Notes under the pieces: model-generated | The model's input: the letters and a program-made list of their open reading frames with translations, nothing else | Databases searched by the model: none | What the model was told of the DNA's origin: nothing | From: Porodaedalea pini | Taxonomy: Eukaryota > Basidiomycota > Agaricomycetes > Hymenochaetales > Hymenochaetaceae | Assembly: GCA_002794775.1 (NCBI GenBank) | Contig: NBAY01000008.1 | Location: forward strand, 62,001-126,000 | DNA length: 64,000 nucleotides | Direction of reading: 5' to 3' | Translations under genes and position numbers: made by a program | Shown: piece by piece, positions 11,779-23,125 of the stretch | Layout of the letters: every line of letters begins with the position of its first letter | Position numbering within the stretch: position 1 is the stretch's first letter

Positions 11779-14594
11779 ATGGCCATGCTCGTTGCGTCGT
11801 CTCCCCAGCCGCTGAACATGAATGGCATGTTCGCGCCTGGCCACACTCCTCCCTCGCCCGCGTACTCCCCGCCGCTGCGTCCCGCGTCCCCGCTCGCATC
11901 CACACCCGTAGACGAACCCATGCCACTTGCTGTGCCTCCAACCTCAAAGTCTACCTCAAATGCTGTTGTGTCTACATCTGTGGCCTCGACATCCGTACAG
12001 AATAACGCGTTGGCCGCACCGGTACTGCGGGGCGATGCGCCCACGCCGCTGCGTCCTGCGAAGGACCTCGCGGCGTTCAACAGCCTGCTCCCCCCGCCTG
12101 TCGACTTCATCGAGGGCTCATCATCAGGCGCGTTTGCTGCGAGTTTGGAGGGTCGGTATGAGCCCATCAACGCGTCGCCGAAGGCCGCACCGAAAGGGTT
12201 GAGTGAGGTGAGTTGGAGACTCCCGTTATCAGACTGCATATATTTTCTTTCTGCAGCTTCGCATATGTAATTTGGAGCTTTTGTTATTCTCTTAAAGGTG
12301 TTGAGCGGTGTGGTCTTGGAGTCCGACGCGTTTGGTTGGACAAGAGCAATACAGTTGGCTCTACTTCAAGCAGGCAATTGTTATGTCCCCCTCTACGTTA
12401 TATGGATTCTCCTGCTGTTCATTTTCATGAAAAATTATAACTGACGATTCTATCGTGTAGTCGCAGACCAAGGTAAAGCCTGCACCCACCAAGAAAACCT
12501 CGCCCGAGCAGAAGACGCTCCCATCCCTCTACACGCGTCCCATAGACTTGTCTTGGCCACCAAGTATTGTACATGGCTCAGGCCTGTTCAATCAAGGTAA
12601 CACCTGTTTTCTGAATAGTGCGCTACAATGTCTGCTCCATACCCCACCCCTTCTCCGAATATTGTCTGCGCATACGAAGGCTGAATGTACGATCATATCT
12701 GTTCTTTCTTGTTCATGCAATGTACTAATCTTGTTTCGTAATTCCCTAGGTCGAGTAAAATCTGGATTCTGTATGAGCTGTGCCATGCGACAAGTGATGA
12801 GCGATAGCTTTCAGAAAGGGCGAGCATTTACTCCGGCACCTATCACTCGAAACCTCAACTGTGTGTTTTCTTCTTCTGACCAGCTGTGTGCGGAAGCTCA
12901 GCCTTTACTCTAGTAATTGCGAAGCACTTAAGAAAGGGACGGCAAGAGGATGCGCATGAGTTTCTACGTTACGCAATAGACGCATTACAAAAATCTTGCC
13001 TTGCCGGGTATCCTCCGTGAGTATCTCCTCAATATGTCATAACACGTCCGCTTATCGCTGTCTTTCAGAAAAATGGATCATAAACTGGCCGAGACTACTT
13101 GGGTACACAAACTCTTCGGTGGCCGTTTACGATCACGGGTGACTTGCCAGCAGTGCGGACACAACAGCGATACATTCGACAGTATATTGGACTTAAGTAT
13201 AGATATATACAACATAAACGGTCTTAAAGACGCGTTGAAGAAGTTTACTGCGAAAGATTACCTGAAGGGAGCGGATAAGTATAAGTGTGAGAAGTAAGTG
13301 GACGTTTGTTCTTTTCCGTGGCTGTGGCATTGACCGTCTGCCCTTAAGGTGCAAACGTCCAGTGAATGCAGAGAAGCAATTCACGATTCACGACGCACCG
13401 GCGGTGCTCACCGTACACTTTAAGCGTTTTACACCCATGGGTCGCAAGCTGCAGCACCCCGTGCGGTACGACGAGCGGTTGAGCCTCCAGCCGGCGATGA
13501 GTGAAGGGCAGCACGGACCAATGTACAGCTTGTACGGCGTCATCTCGCACATGGGCGGTGGACCGAACTCGGGCCACTACTTTGCACACGTACGCGGTGC
13601 AGACGGCCAGTGGTACGAGATGAATGACGATTCGGTCGAGCGTGCGCGCAGGCCCGAGCCGCTGAATATGAAGAACGCGTACATATTGTTCTATATTCGC
13701 GAGAAGGGACAAGCGCTCGAGGCCGCGGTGAATGGCATCGGGCCTGTGAATGGCATCTCCGTGTCGAAGAAGCGCAAGAGTCTGAGTGAGGATGAACGTG
13801 AAGATGCAGGTGAGGACGAGGACGAGTGGGCGAAGAAGGCGACACGGCCGTTCATCGGTCCAGACATCCCTTTGCACTTGCGATTCCCAAAAGCAGATCC
13901 CCAGTCGGATGTCCTCAAACGGAAGATCGAGGCCGCGGAAAGGGAGAAGAAAGAGAGGGCTATGAAGGCTCAGCGTGCCAACTCGCGGCCGTTCAAACCT
14001 CTTGTGGACTACGAGGACAACAGTGATGAGGAGCAAGGCGAGCGCGTTGAGCGCTCAAATTCCGACGTGACTCAGAACAATGGCGTTGAGAGAGCGGCAC
14101 CGCGCGGCGGCTCCGCACTCACGCTGTCTTCATCTCCATCGCCGGCGCCTGGGTCCGCGCTCCGGAAGGATCTCAACGGTGATGATCACAATCGCGATCG
14201 AAGTGTGGAAGACATCTCATCTCCTGGCCGCCCGCCGCCGACGTCACCACTGCCCACAACCTCTCCAGCGGAGACGATAGCACCGTCGAACTTCTATGGC
14301 TCCTCTACGTCCACCTCTTCGAAGCGCAAGTCTCCCGATGGTGAGGCCTCTGACGAGGACATGAACAAAGACGGAGGCGCTCCGGACACGCCTCGCTGGA
14401 AGGGGCGCGCGACAGTCATCGCAGTGCCGTCCAACCCGAGACGATCGCTCGGTCCGAGTGCTGGTAATCCATTCGGAAAGTCACGAATCGGGGATAACCT
14501 GCGGGCGGACCGGGAGCATGAGGAACGCGAGCTGTTCCGCCCGCGGAAGATGCACAAGAAGCAGTTCGGGTCCCGGCATAAGTTCTCGTTCTGA
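11779..14594 (+). CDS. ubiquitin-specific protease, USP36/USP42-like
   Basis: Exons 11779-12207, 12461-12686, 12750-12860, 12914-13016, 13069-13293 and 13349-14594 close in frame to 779 residues. The USP catalytic core spans residues ~170-440. The Cys box [20 protein letters not shown] holds the nucleophile, QEDAHEFL is the QQD-like block, and CQQCG...CEKCK forms the zinc ribbon of the fingers. The His box [15 protein letters not shown] precedes [10 protein letters not shown], which supplies the Asp/Asn, so all catalytic residues are present. USPs cleave ubiquitin from proteins; the USP36/Ubp10-type members act in nucleolus and chromatin. The N terminus (~140 residues) and the C-terminal ~330 residues are low complexity, with basic clusters including a Lys/Arg-rich end ([15 protein letters not shown]). 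The 3' end of this gene was copied, in decayed form, about 2 kb downstream. Confidence 0.92.
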
Positions 14595-14990
14595 ATGTCC
14601 TCAGCCCTCAACAATCGCGGTGTCATCTATAAATTGGAGCTATTTATGATGCTACTTTATGAGGGAGAGTCTGAGGAAGCTGGCGGGGCGGCCGTGTATA
14701 GTTATCGAGATGAACAGTGTAGGATGCGTACTTACCGGCTGATATCACGATAAGCTCTCTTTCGTTCTTTCTTTCGTCTTTCACATTCTTGTTGTCGTTG
14801 TCCTCGCTCTTATATTTTTGAAGCGCCGAGTGCGTTGTGTTAGCATATGACCTTGAGCACTGTCTGTAGTATAGAGAAACTCAAAGAACACTAATAATGC
14901 ATGGGTGGGATCCTGCTCTCAGGGGACTGTTCAAAAGGTTGCAGATGTCGACGATGGTTTGACCAGCAGGAGGCAGTAGGTTTTGTCTAG

Positions 14991-15641
14991 GTTAAATTTG
15001 ACCTTCATGGGAAAGGTTAGTCTAGTTGCTACTCGACTTTGCAAGTTTCGAATCTCGTCTTACCACACATGGCGTATCTCAAGAAGACTCACAAAAGGTA
15101 AATACCATAACATCAAGACATGGCGAGAGCTCTCTCCAGCCCACTGCTTTCTCCCGTTTTTCCGATCACCACAACTCCATCATCATTGATAAAAATGATG
15201 CTTTGCAGATTGTCAGTGTTGCGCTTGCCTCCTGCTTTGCCTCTCGGTTTTCATCAGCATCAAAGAAGCAGGGAAGGACACTGGTTGAGGAAAGTGCCTG
15301 CTTGCCATCTGTTAAAAGCTTTTAGTGGAATTAGTTTCACTCTTCTTTGCTGATTTCGGACTTGGAAAAGCTGATATCAATGCCATTCCAGCTCGCCTTC
15401 CCGAGGTGCTAGCACCAGCTTGATCCTGGGTGTTCCTGCTGCCCGTGACATTCTTTTATAAGGTGCCATGGGCTTCCATGAATTATGTTATACTCACTAG
15501 CTCATGCTCCTTGAGTTTCATCCTCTTTGCAGGAGCCTCTTCAGCCCCTGCTGATGGTTCATGTCTCTTAGTCAACAAAGTTTGCCTTTCACTCAAGGTG
15601 GCACTCACCCCACCCTGAATGGCTGCAACCAACCATTGCAA
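14991..15641. other. probable transposon debris
   Basis: No intact gene is seen here. Base composition and codon-like patches differ from the neighbouring genes. A minus-strand patch at about 15490-15600 reads as a short charged peptide without a start or a domain. It sits between the deubiquitinase gene and a foldback element and is best read as decayed mobile DNA. The family is unknown. Confidence 0.35.
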
Positions 15642-16527
15642 TTACAGCTGTTTTCATACAGTCTTTTTCATAAGTCCTGCGACACGTGCATGTCACGTGA
15701 AATGAGCCGCGTCAGAGCCAAAGTGTCGAAAAATTAGAATGAATGCCTATTTTCTCTGTGAATTCTGCACAGTACCCACTCATTAAGTACTCAAAAAAAA
15801 GGCACGGTTCTCAGGAGAAGAAATATGTAAAATAGGGAGCAATAAATTGACTGTGTAGGCAGGTGGAGATCAAACAAGTGCAGCTGGTCTGTTCTCTCAC
15901 CCATTTCCACTGAGATTCAAAAATTATGGCTCCCCTACATCTACCTATAAAATTCTTTCCTGTGTCTATAAATTAAGTATATGACTATACCAACATCTCC
16001 TGCAAGTTTGAAGCCAATCCATTCAGTATTCATGGTGCAGCAGCAAGATTTGTGTTCCACTTCAAGCTCTTTCCACCCTCCTTTTCTCACAACAGGTCTT
16101 GCAGAGTAGAACACAAATCTTGCTGCTGCACCATGAATACTGAATGGATTGGCTTCAAACTTGCAGGAGATGTTGGTATAGTCATATACTTAATTTATAG
16201 ACACAGGAAAGAATTTTATAGGTAGATGTAGGGGAGCCATAATTTTTGAATCTCAGTGGAAATGGGTGAGAGAACAGACCAGCTGCACTTGTTTGATCTC
16301 CACCTGCCTACACAGTCAATTTATTGCTCCCTATTTTACATATTTCTTCTCCTGAGAACCGTGCCTTTTTTTTGAGTACTTAATGAGTGGGTACTGTGCA
16401 GAATTCACAGAGAAAATAGGCATTCATTCTAATTTTTCGACACTTTGGCTCTGACGCGGCTCATTTCACGTGACATGCACGTGTCGCAGGACTTATGAAA
16501 AAGGCTGTATTATGAAAAAGGCTGTAA
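15642..16527. mobile_element. foldback element with two identical ~390-bp inverted arms
   Basis: The left arm, about 15642-16057, is the reverse complement of the right arm, about 16109-16527. The two are separated by only 51 bp. From 15667 to 16057 I found no mismatch, even in an 8-base homopolymer (A run near 15793, T run near 16366). The outer ends are slightly diverged, with a short duplicated ACAGC(C/T)TTTTTCATA unit. No coding region is present and no clear target duplication was found, so the superfamily is unknown. A transcript crossing it would form a long perfect hairpin. Confidence 0.85.
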
Positions 16528-16534
16528 ACGGAGT

Positions 16535-16835
16535 GCGACTCGGAGCCCTCGGAAGATGCGCAAAAAGTAGTTCGGGTCTCTTTTTTTCACCCTTCTTTAC
16601 ATTATTGTTGTCGTTGTCGATTCGCTCTTACGTTTTTGAAGCGTCGAGTGCGCTGTGCTAGCCATGGTGTATGGCCATAAACACTGTTTGTAATACAGAG
16701 ATACTCAAAGGACACTACTAACAATGCATGGGCGGGATCTTGCTCATTCTGAGTTGTTCAACGGATATCTGGAGACGACAATATATTGATCAGCAGGAGC
16801 AAGCAGATTTTGCCCAGGCCAGAAAGACTTCAAAT
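16535..16835 (+). repeat. decayed duplicate of the deubiquitinase 3' end
   Basis: The sequence from about 16540 repeats the end of the deubiquitinase gene at about 14540-14980. The last coding segment (CGGAAGATGC...AAGTAGTTCGGGT) is followed by shared 3' flank, including TTGTTGTCGTTGTC, TTTTTGAAGCG, and AATGCATGGG(C/T)GGGATC and the GACCAGCAGGAG-like block. About 170 bp of the 3' untranslated region is missing in this copy and many bases differ. It cannot encode a protein and is a gene fragment. Confidence 0.8.
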
Positions 16836-16869
16836 TTTTGATCTGTTCTCAGAGTTTCACGGTTGCAAC

Positions 16870-17491
16870 TATAGTTGCCGTTGTCCGGTCCATGGACCGC
16901 TGGACCCAGGACCGGTCTGGACCGGTCCCAAAGTGGACCGGACCGCGGTCCGGTCCACTTAAGGTCCAGATGTGGTCCGGTCCAGGGTCCAGCTCTCCTG
17001 CCATTTTTTCTGGACCGAGCTGGACCCTGGACCGGACCTGGACCGGAAGAAATATTTGTAGGAGTTAGTTTGACATCATTACTGGCCTCAAGTTGGTTGA
17101 CAAAGAAGTAGAACAGCTCTAGTGAGACCGGAAGATGTGCTTGAGCTTTGCATAGCACTGTGACATGACTACTTGCCTGTGCAGGGGGTCTTCCATACCA
17201 TGTGAACAGGTTTTCTCAGGACTCAGGAGCAGGTCTGGTGGATACCAAGTGCCATATCCACCTTCTTTCTGAAACTTTTGAGTACAGAGATACTATAGAT
17301 GTACTACATAGGCCTTTACAAATGCATGTCTTTGTCTCAAGCATAAATAGAATTAATTCAACTTTTTCTTCTCAATTTACCAGCGGTCCAGGTCCGAGGT
17401 CCGAGCTGAGCAGGGAAATCCAAAACGGTCCGGGTTACGGTCCACCGACATTTTGCCTGGACCGGACCTGGACCGGACCGCGGCAACTATA
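16870..17491. mobile_element. hAT-type MITE, GGTCC-rich
   Basis: The 622-bp element begins TATAGTTGCCG and ends with its inverse CGGCAACTATA, and GTCCGGTCCA follows inside both ends, so terminal inverted repeats of at least 20 bp are visible. It is flanked by a perfect 8-bp direct repeat, GTTGCAAC, at 16862-16869 and 17492-17499. Eight-base duplications are typical of the hAT superfamily. The subterminal 100-180 bp on each side are packed with GGACC/GGTCC pentamers, which resemble transposase-binding subterminal repeats. No transposase is encoded, so it would need help from an autonomous copy elsewhere. Confidence 0.82.
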
Positions 17492-17610
17492 GTTGCAACA
17501 CTTTGGTTATTCGAGCTGCTGAGAATCTATTGATTAATGTTTCCCATTTGCTTGTAAAGTCCTGCACGCCATATCAGTGCTGTGTATGTACACAGATGAA
17601 ACCCACATAT

Positions 17611-19742
17611 CTACAACTTTGCACGTAGCCCTCCAGCTCCTGCCGGTGCAGCAGCGACCTGTATATCCTCCGTCCTCGCCTCCGCCGCGCGGCCATCCTC
17701 CCACCAAACGACAGTAACAGTCACGTCATCGCGAAACCGGCGCGAGAGTGGGGCAGGGATGCTCAGCAGGCGGCGCAGCCTTCCGGTGTCCGCCCCACCG
17801 AACGCGTTGCGTAGGAGGTGCGCACCCGGGTGCGCGTCGACGAAGGCCCACGCGGGGCCTTCCTCCTTGTCCTTTGAGCCTGAGTTCTGGTTTTGAGTAG
17901 TGACTTTCGATTTGTCCTTCCCCTCGACGCCTGCGGAAGCGCCGAGCCGCGTTGGTGCACGCTCGTGCAGCGTCGACCGGGGGACGGAGGGGGCGCGCAG
18001 CCCGGAGAGGTGTGCGCCGACGAGGGCGACGGCATCGCGTGAGGAGAGTTGGTCCCATAGGCCGTCGGTTGCGAGAATGAGGAAGCGCAGCGCGGGGCGC
18101 TGGTGCGTGTCCTTTGCGGGTTCGCCTGTTGGCACTGCTTGTTGTTTTATCGGAAACGGGAGAGATTCTAACAGTCGAGAAGAAGGGGAGGACGGGGAAG
18201 CAGGGGAAGGAGATGGGAAGGGTGTAGGTACATGCTCGGTGAGGGGGAGGAAGTCGAGCTTGCGGTGCGTAATGACGGGCTGCGCGGTGACATACGGCGG
18301 AGTCTTGAAGTCTGGCGGCGGGCGGCGCATTGGTTTCTCGTTCCCCTCGAGGAATACGCGCGACAAGCTGTTGTTCGTTTGGATACATGCATGTGGAATG
18401 AGTCAGAATCATTGGTTTGGAATGACGGGCGTGGGAACCACAGCAAATGTGAATTAGAGTGAAGAGAGCGGAGAGAGGGGCAGTCGAAATAGGAGGAACA
18501 AAAAAAAAGTATACGTGAGATAAGCATAAAGCATAAAGAGAAAGACGAGAACGCACAGCTGTTGGATATGTAAAGGCCACTTGTAGCGCGAGTCGCCAAA
18601 AGCGCGCGAAGGCTCGAGGCCGCCGAGGATCCGTCCCCGCTGGACGACCGATGACGCTTCGTCCTTAGGGTGCTCGCTCTGTAGACTATTACAGAAAGTC
18701 ATCAGTTTGTATAAAGGCATGAATAGGGGTGCATACCGTTTGAGCTCACTGGGGTTGCGGCCTGTCTGGTCATCACTGAGGACATCGACACGCCAAGTAC
18801 CGTTACCGGAACCGTCGGGCGCTTCTTCCCAGACGCCCGCGACTGCGCGGCAGTCGCCGGTACATGCAACATATAGATTACGATGTGCAGTATCTAGGAG
18901 TGCAAAGAGTGCACAGCTGCCTTAATTTGTCTATTAGCTACTTGGGCACTAAGCTACAAAAAGGGTTAGGACCTACCAGAAAGCGCGGGGAGCATGGAAG
19001 CGAGAGCCATTGGGTGTTTTGAGAGGTCAGGCAAAGGATCGGTTGATTTAGCGCCAATCTCTTTGAGGTGCTCCGCAAGGATACGCAGGGGTGCGTTGAC
19101 GATCTCTGAGTCGACCATCGCGAACGCGGTTTGGATCGCGAGGGCGACGTATTTGGAATCTGCATCGAAGGGCGTGGTGTGTGTACCAGGCGCCTTAGGT
19201 GTTGATGATAAAAGAGATAGGATGCTCTCCAAGAAACTTGCACGGCCTGATTTGGAGTCATATGAGCCAGGTGACTCGGCGAGCTCGCGCAGCTGGAGCC
19301 CGACAGCGGGAATGAGGGTCTTGGAGAGGAGGCGTGAGGTGTGCGGGCCGCTATGGCCGTCCATGACAGCAAAAAACAGGTAGTCACCATCTTGCTGGTC
19401 GCGCTCCACGATTGCCTCGGCATGAGCATCCTCAATAGGATTGTTTGACGCGAGCTGGGCAGTCGCGTGCTTCCAGACAAGGCCGCCAGGGCGGGGCGTG
19501 ACGCGCAGCGTGGTGTGCTCCTTGATGCGCGCGTCAGCATCGGCCATTGGGAGGAGCGGGAGCGTCTGCGTGGTGAATCCGCGCTTTCCGTCGGGACCGG
19601 CGAGGCTCGCACGCACAGACACCTGAAAGGACTCGTGGGCGCCTGATGGGCGCGCAGGACGGGTGACGGTATGGTAGAGGTAGACGGAGGAGCCGATGAG
19701 CGTTGCAGATGCGACAGCAGTGCGCCAGGGATGGCGTAGCAT
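17611..19742 (-). CDS. PTC5: PP2C-type protein phosphatase, PTC5 / pyruvate dehydrogenase phosphatase-like
   Basis: Exons 19742-18977, 18920-18737, 18685-18557 and 18367-17611 close to 611 residues. PP2C motifs are in order: NNPIEDAHAEA and FAVMDGHSG (metal-binding Asp residues), SGSCALFALLDT, YVACTGDCRAVAG, GGLEPSRAFGD, LILATDGLWDQLSS, and DDVTVTVVWW near the end. These enzymes are Mg2+/Mn2+-dependent Ser/Thr phosphatases. The N terminus (LRHPWRTAVASATLIGSSVY) is basic then hydrophobic, which fits import into mitochondria as for yeast Ptc5, which reactivates pyruvate dehydrogenase. The assignment to PTC5 rests on this N terminus and overall layout. The ATG at 19742 is the first one in frame. 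A LINE has landed only ~90 bp upstream, in the presumed promoter. Confidence 0.88.
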
Positions 19743-19830
19743 CGAGAGATGCGCTGCTGGGTGCAGTGCCAGCGACTGCGATACGATGACTGTATGAGGA
19801 GGCACGCGTCTGCTTAGCGCGTCTGCGAGT

Positions 19831-19841
19831 TAATGAGTCAC
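19831..19841. repeat. LINE target-site duplication, left copy
   Basis: TAATGAGTCAC here matches exactly the 11 bp at 33821-33831. The two copies bracket the whole nested transposon block. Confidence 0.85.
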
Positions 19842-21997
19842 CACCATCATCCATCGCTGGAAAATCGCTGGTAATCGCTCATCGTCTATATCGCACTCTC
19901 TCTCTGCTATGGACAACAAAATGTTGACCAGAGCAAAAGCCTCTCTGAACAAGACAAAGTCTTATCGATCCCTTGTTAATCCCAAGGACCCCACCAAGTG
20001 TGAGGAGTGTAAAAAGGATCTCCCCTACCACAGTCGCCAGTGTGTTAGCGGGACCGCCAAGTTATGTGCCGTTTGTGGTCGCGACAAGACCTACAACCAC
20101 AACGACGCCGTATGCCACCAAGTTCAAACGAATCGCGCAAACTGGTCACCCGATGTCGAGGCAGACGAACATGCCGCCAAGCTCCGCAAACAAGGGGACC
20201 TTCCCCCTACCCCAGATATCGAGTCACAGAACACGCTTAAACGGTCGAACTCTGAGGAGGAACATCAAGTCCTACCCCCCCCTGCCCGCGTTGATAACAA
20301 TGCTATGGACGACGATGACCTATACATCCAGGACGCTCAGAACAGTCAAGCCCCTCAGGTGGACCAGGATATGGTCCCTATCGATGAACAATACGATCCG
20401 GACATCGCCGAGAACGTCAACCGTTCTTTCGCTGACCTTATTAAGGAAACCATCAGTACGATAAACACGCTCATTTCGCAACCCACATGGTCTTCCGAGA
20501 AGCCCTGGTACGACGACCCTAATCGGGCCGGATCCATTCTCGCCAACATTGGCTCTAACCTGGTATCCTGTATTAACAAGTCCAACACTTTGGATGATCA
20601 GACATCGCTCCAGAACTCGGCCAATGAGAGTCTGGAAGCCTTTCATTCTACCTTTCGCATCCACTCACCATCGTTTAAGCACGTTTTTGAAAACATTTAT
20701 GTTAACAGCCAAACCATACGCGATGAGGAAATCACAGACACTATGCGCGCCATGTCCAGGTCCATTCAGCATCTTTCCGCCGTTGTTTCTTCTATCTCTG
20801 AAAAAACTAACACAATCGAAAAACAGCTTTCAGATGTCTCGGCTCCTTCAGTCCAGCGTTCGGCTCCTTTGAATACTAATATAAATAAACAGAACAAAAT
20901 CCTACCTGACCCAATTGGTGTTTGTTTCGTACATGATCCCAAATTCCCTCCTCCAGGCCCTATCGCTAAACAGCGCGTTCAGACCCCAAAAAATGGAAAA
21001 TCAGAATATGCAGCCGCTATCGCTAAAACCCACATCCCGGGTTCCAGCTACCGTATGACTACGGAGGGTACTATCATCGCACCGGATGGTTACGCTCACT
21101 CAGCTCACAATGCTCCTCGTGGATCTCAGACTACAATTTATCACCCAGCGGTCGAATCAGTTAGAGTCGACCAGGAAGGCTTTACCACGGTCTCGTACGC
21201 CAAGGTCACCCAAAAGAAACCTAAAACGGTCCCTACCAAAGTCACCCGAGTCATGGAACAGAACCCCCAAGGGGAAGTCTCAACCGTCCCTATTAACTGG
21301 TCTAACGGATCGGTGAATACGCGCATTCGCAATGTTCGCCGTATCTTTTTCTCACTCCCAGGCGATCTTGCCGTTCGTCCTTCTACCATCTCGGTTAAGA
21401 ACACAGTACGTGCGGGCCTCAAAGGCAACCCGCTTTTCAAACATCTCGTAATTCTTAACGTGGAATACACATCTAACAGCAATCTCCTAATTGCTTTTAC
21501 TAATATTCGCTCTGATTTTGACTCACAATATAACGCCCTAGTTACTCAGCTCAACCGCATCATCAACATCTCTGGGGCGAGGGCATTCACCCCTTCGCCT
21601 CAATTCAAAATGGTTATCCCCGGCGTTCCTGTATTTGACAAGGACACCAATCTCATTTATTCGGAGAAGGACCTAATCGACAAAATCTCCGCTCTCCCAC
21701 AATTCAAAGGTTACGAGTTCATGTTCCCGCCCTGCTTCATGTCCTCTATCGAACGCCTCAACCAACGAGACTACTGCAACGTTTCAGTTGTCCTCAAGGA
21801 CGATTCTCGTCTTTGTTTTGACCATTTTTTCCTTCATAACAACAGATCTGTCCCAGTTTTCGGCGTCATCCACTGCCTTGAAGAGATGAAAGCCCGCCCT
21901 ACCATCAACCAATGCGATAACTGTCATTGCTTGGGACATGCTGCATCGAAATGTCGTTCAGTAGCATGCTGCGCGATCTGCTCTGAGCCTCACTGGA

Positions 21998-22400
21998 TGT
22001 TAGAACCTGAACTTTCACCTTTTCCTTTATTTTCCCTTTTACCATTTCCTTTATTATATTTGTCCTTTTCATTATATTTACCCATCTTACACAATCACTC
22101 CCACACTGCCTTCATTCGTTCCATTCCCACTCGTTAGGTAATATAGTCTCACGGTCGTCGCTATATAAGGTCTCAGGAATCGCATGAACTCCTTGTTCTG
22201 CTTTTCCTCTTACCTCCGCAACGACCTAGGTGAGACTCACCCCCCTTGTATTAGTTTAGACTTGTATTAATCCTCTTACCTCCGCGACGACCTAGCCTGA
22301 GTAAGCGTGTCCCGAGTTTACGCTCGAGTATAGCACGTCCCAGACGACAGTCAGCCGAGGCCTGCCCAGTCCGAGTCGTCTCCCGGACTCCCGCTTAACA
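21998..22400 (+). repeat. 5' LTR
   Basis: 403 bp. It differs from the 3' LTR at seven positions, all CpG versus TpG/CpA. Three of the changed states (TTTGTC, GCAACG, CTCACC) are in this copy. Confidence 0.95.
22162..22168 (+). promoter_or_regulatory. TATA box of the LTR promoter
   Basis: TATATAA, 33 bp upstream of the G at 22195 where the self-priming match begins. This spacing suits a transcription start at about 22195. The same motif is kept in the 3' LTR. Confidence 0.6.
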
Positions 22401-22401
22401 T

Positions 22402-22412
22402 AAAAGCAGAAC
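22402..22412 (+). other. primer-binding site, apparently self-primed
   Basis: AAAAGCAGAAC, one base after the 5' LTR, is the exact reverse complement of GTTCTGCTTTT at 22195-22205 in the LTR. Tf1/sushi elements prime reverse transcription with the first 11 bases of their own RNA, and the match here is also 11 bases. No tRNA 3' end was recognised in this site. Confidence 0.7.
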
Positions 22413-23125
22413 CTCACCCAGGCTCATCCCCAGCGTACGTCGTCGCTGTCGACTCGCCTTCACTCGGTCTAGAGGAGCGCTCCCCTCGACGGACTTGACG
22501 TGTAGAACCCCTAAACGACAAACCCTCAACCCTGCCCGGACGTTTTCAGACGTTCGTGTATTACGTAAACCTACACCCGACCTTTCCCGACCCTGGCTCT
22601 CCGCCTCTCCCTCTGGTGGAGGAACCATCTGACCTGGACGTGGGTAACACACCGTGTACAGTCCTCGACGTCGTTGTCGATTGTGATCTCGGCCGTCTCC
22701 TTCCGTTTGGTCATCAAACTCGCCGACGAACCTGTCCTTCGTCAGCGTAACATACATCCGGACAACCAGCCCCTACCTGTTCCCCCCCCGACGTAGTCAA
22801 GATAGATCTCACTGAGGAACAACAGCGGGCTTTCCCCTCTTCTTCACGCTACGACGCGGAACGCCAATCGTACGTAGCGGACGACAGAAATCACATCACC
22901 CATAATCTCTGGTGGAGTGACACTAGGCACGCCTGGTACTCGACTGACCCGTCTTCTGGTGAGCGAACTCGTTGGGCGCCTCGACCTCCCCGTGCACCAT
23001 CATCACCGACAGTCTCGACATCGTCGGTCGTCCTCCCAAGCGAACCAGGAGGCTATCGTACACCCCGTAGAGACTCGTCGCCGCCGACACCCCCTGAACG
23101 CCTGACACATACGCCCGTACCAGCG

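Noticed and set aside
13344..14036. Minus-strand open frame of 230 codons
   Set aside because: It is the shadow of the deubiquitinase catalytic domain, whose motifs are unambiguous on the plus strand.
15642..16527. CRISPR-like or tandem repeat array
   Set aside because: The repeat is one large inverted pair, not a set of spaced direct repeats.
16838..17158. Open frames rich in Gly-Pro-Trp-Thr on both strands
   Set aside because: They are translations of GGACC/GGTCC repeats in the hAT-type MITE.
22401..22420. tRNA primer-binding site
   Set aside because: I could not match it to a tRNA 3' end ending in TGG, while it matches the element's own RNA start exactly.
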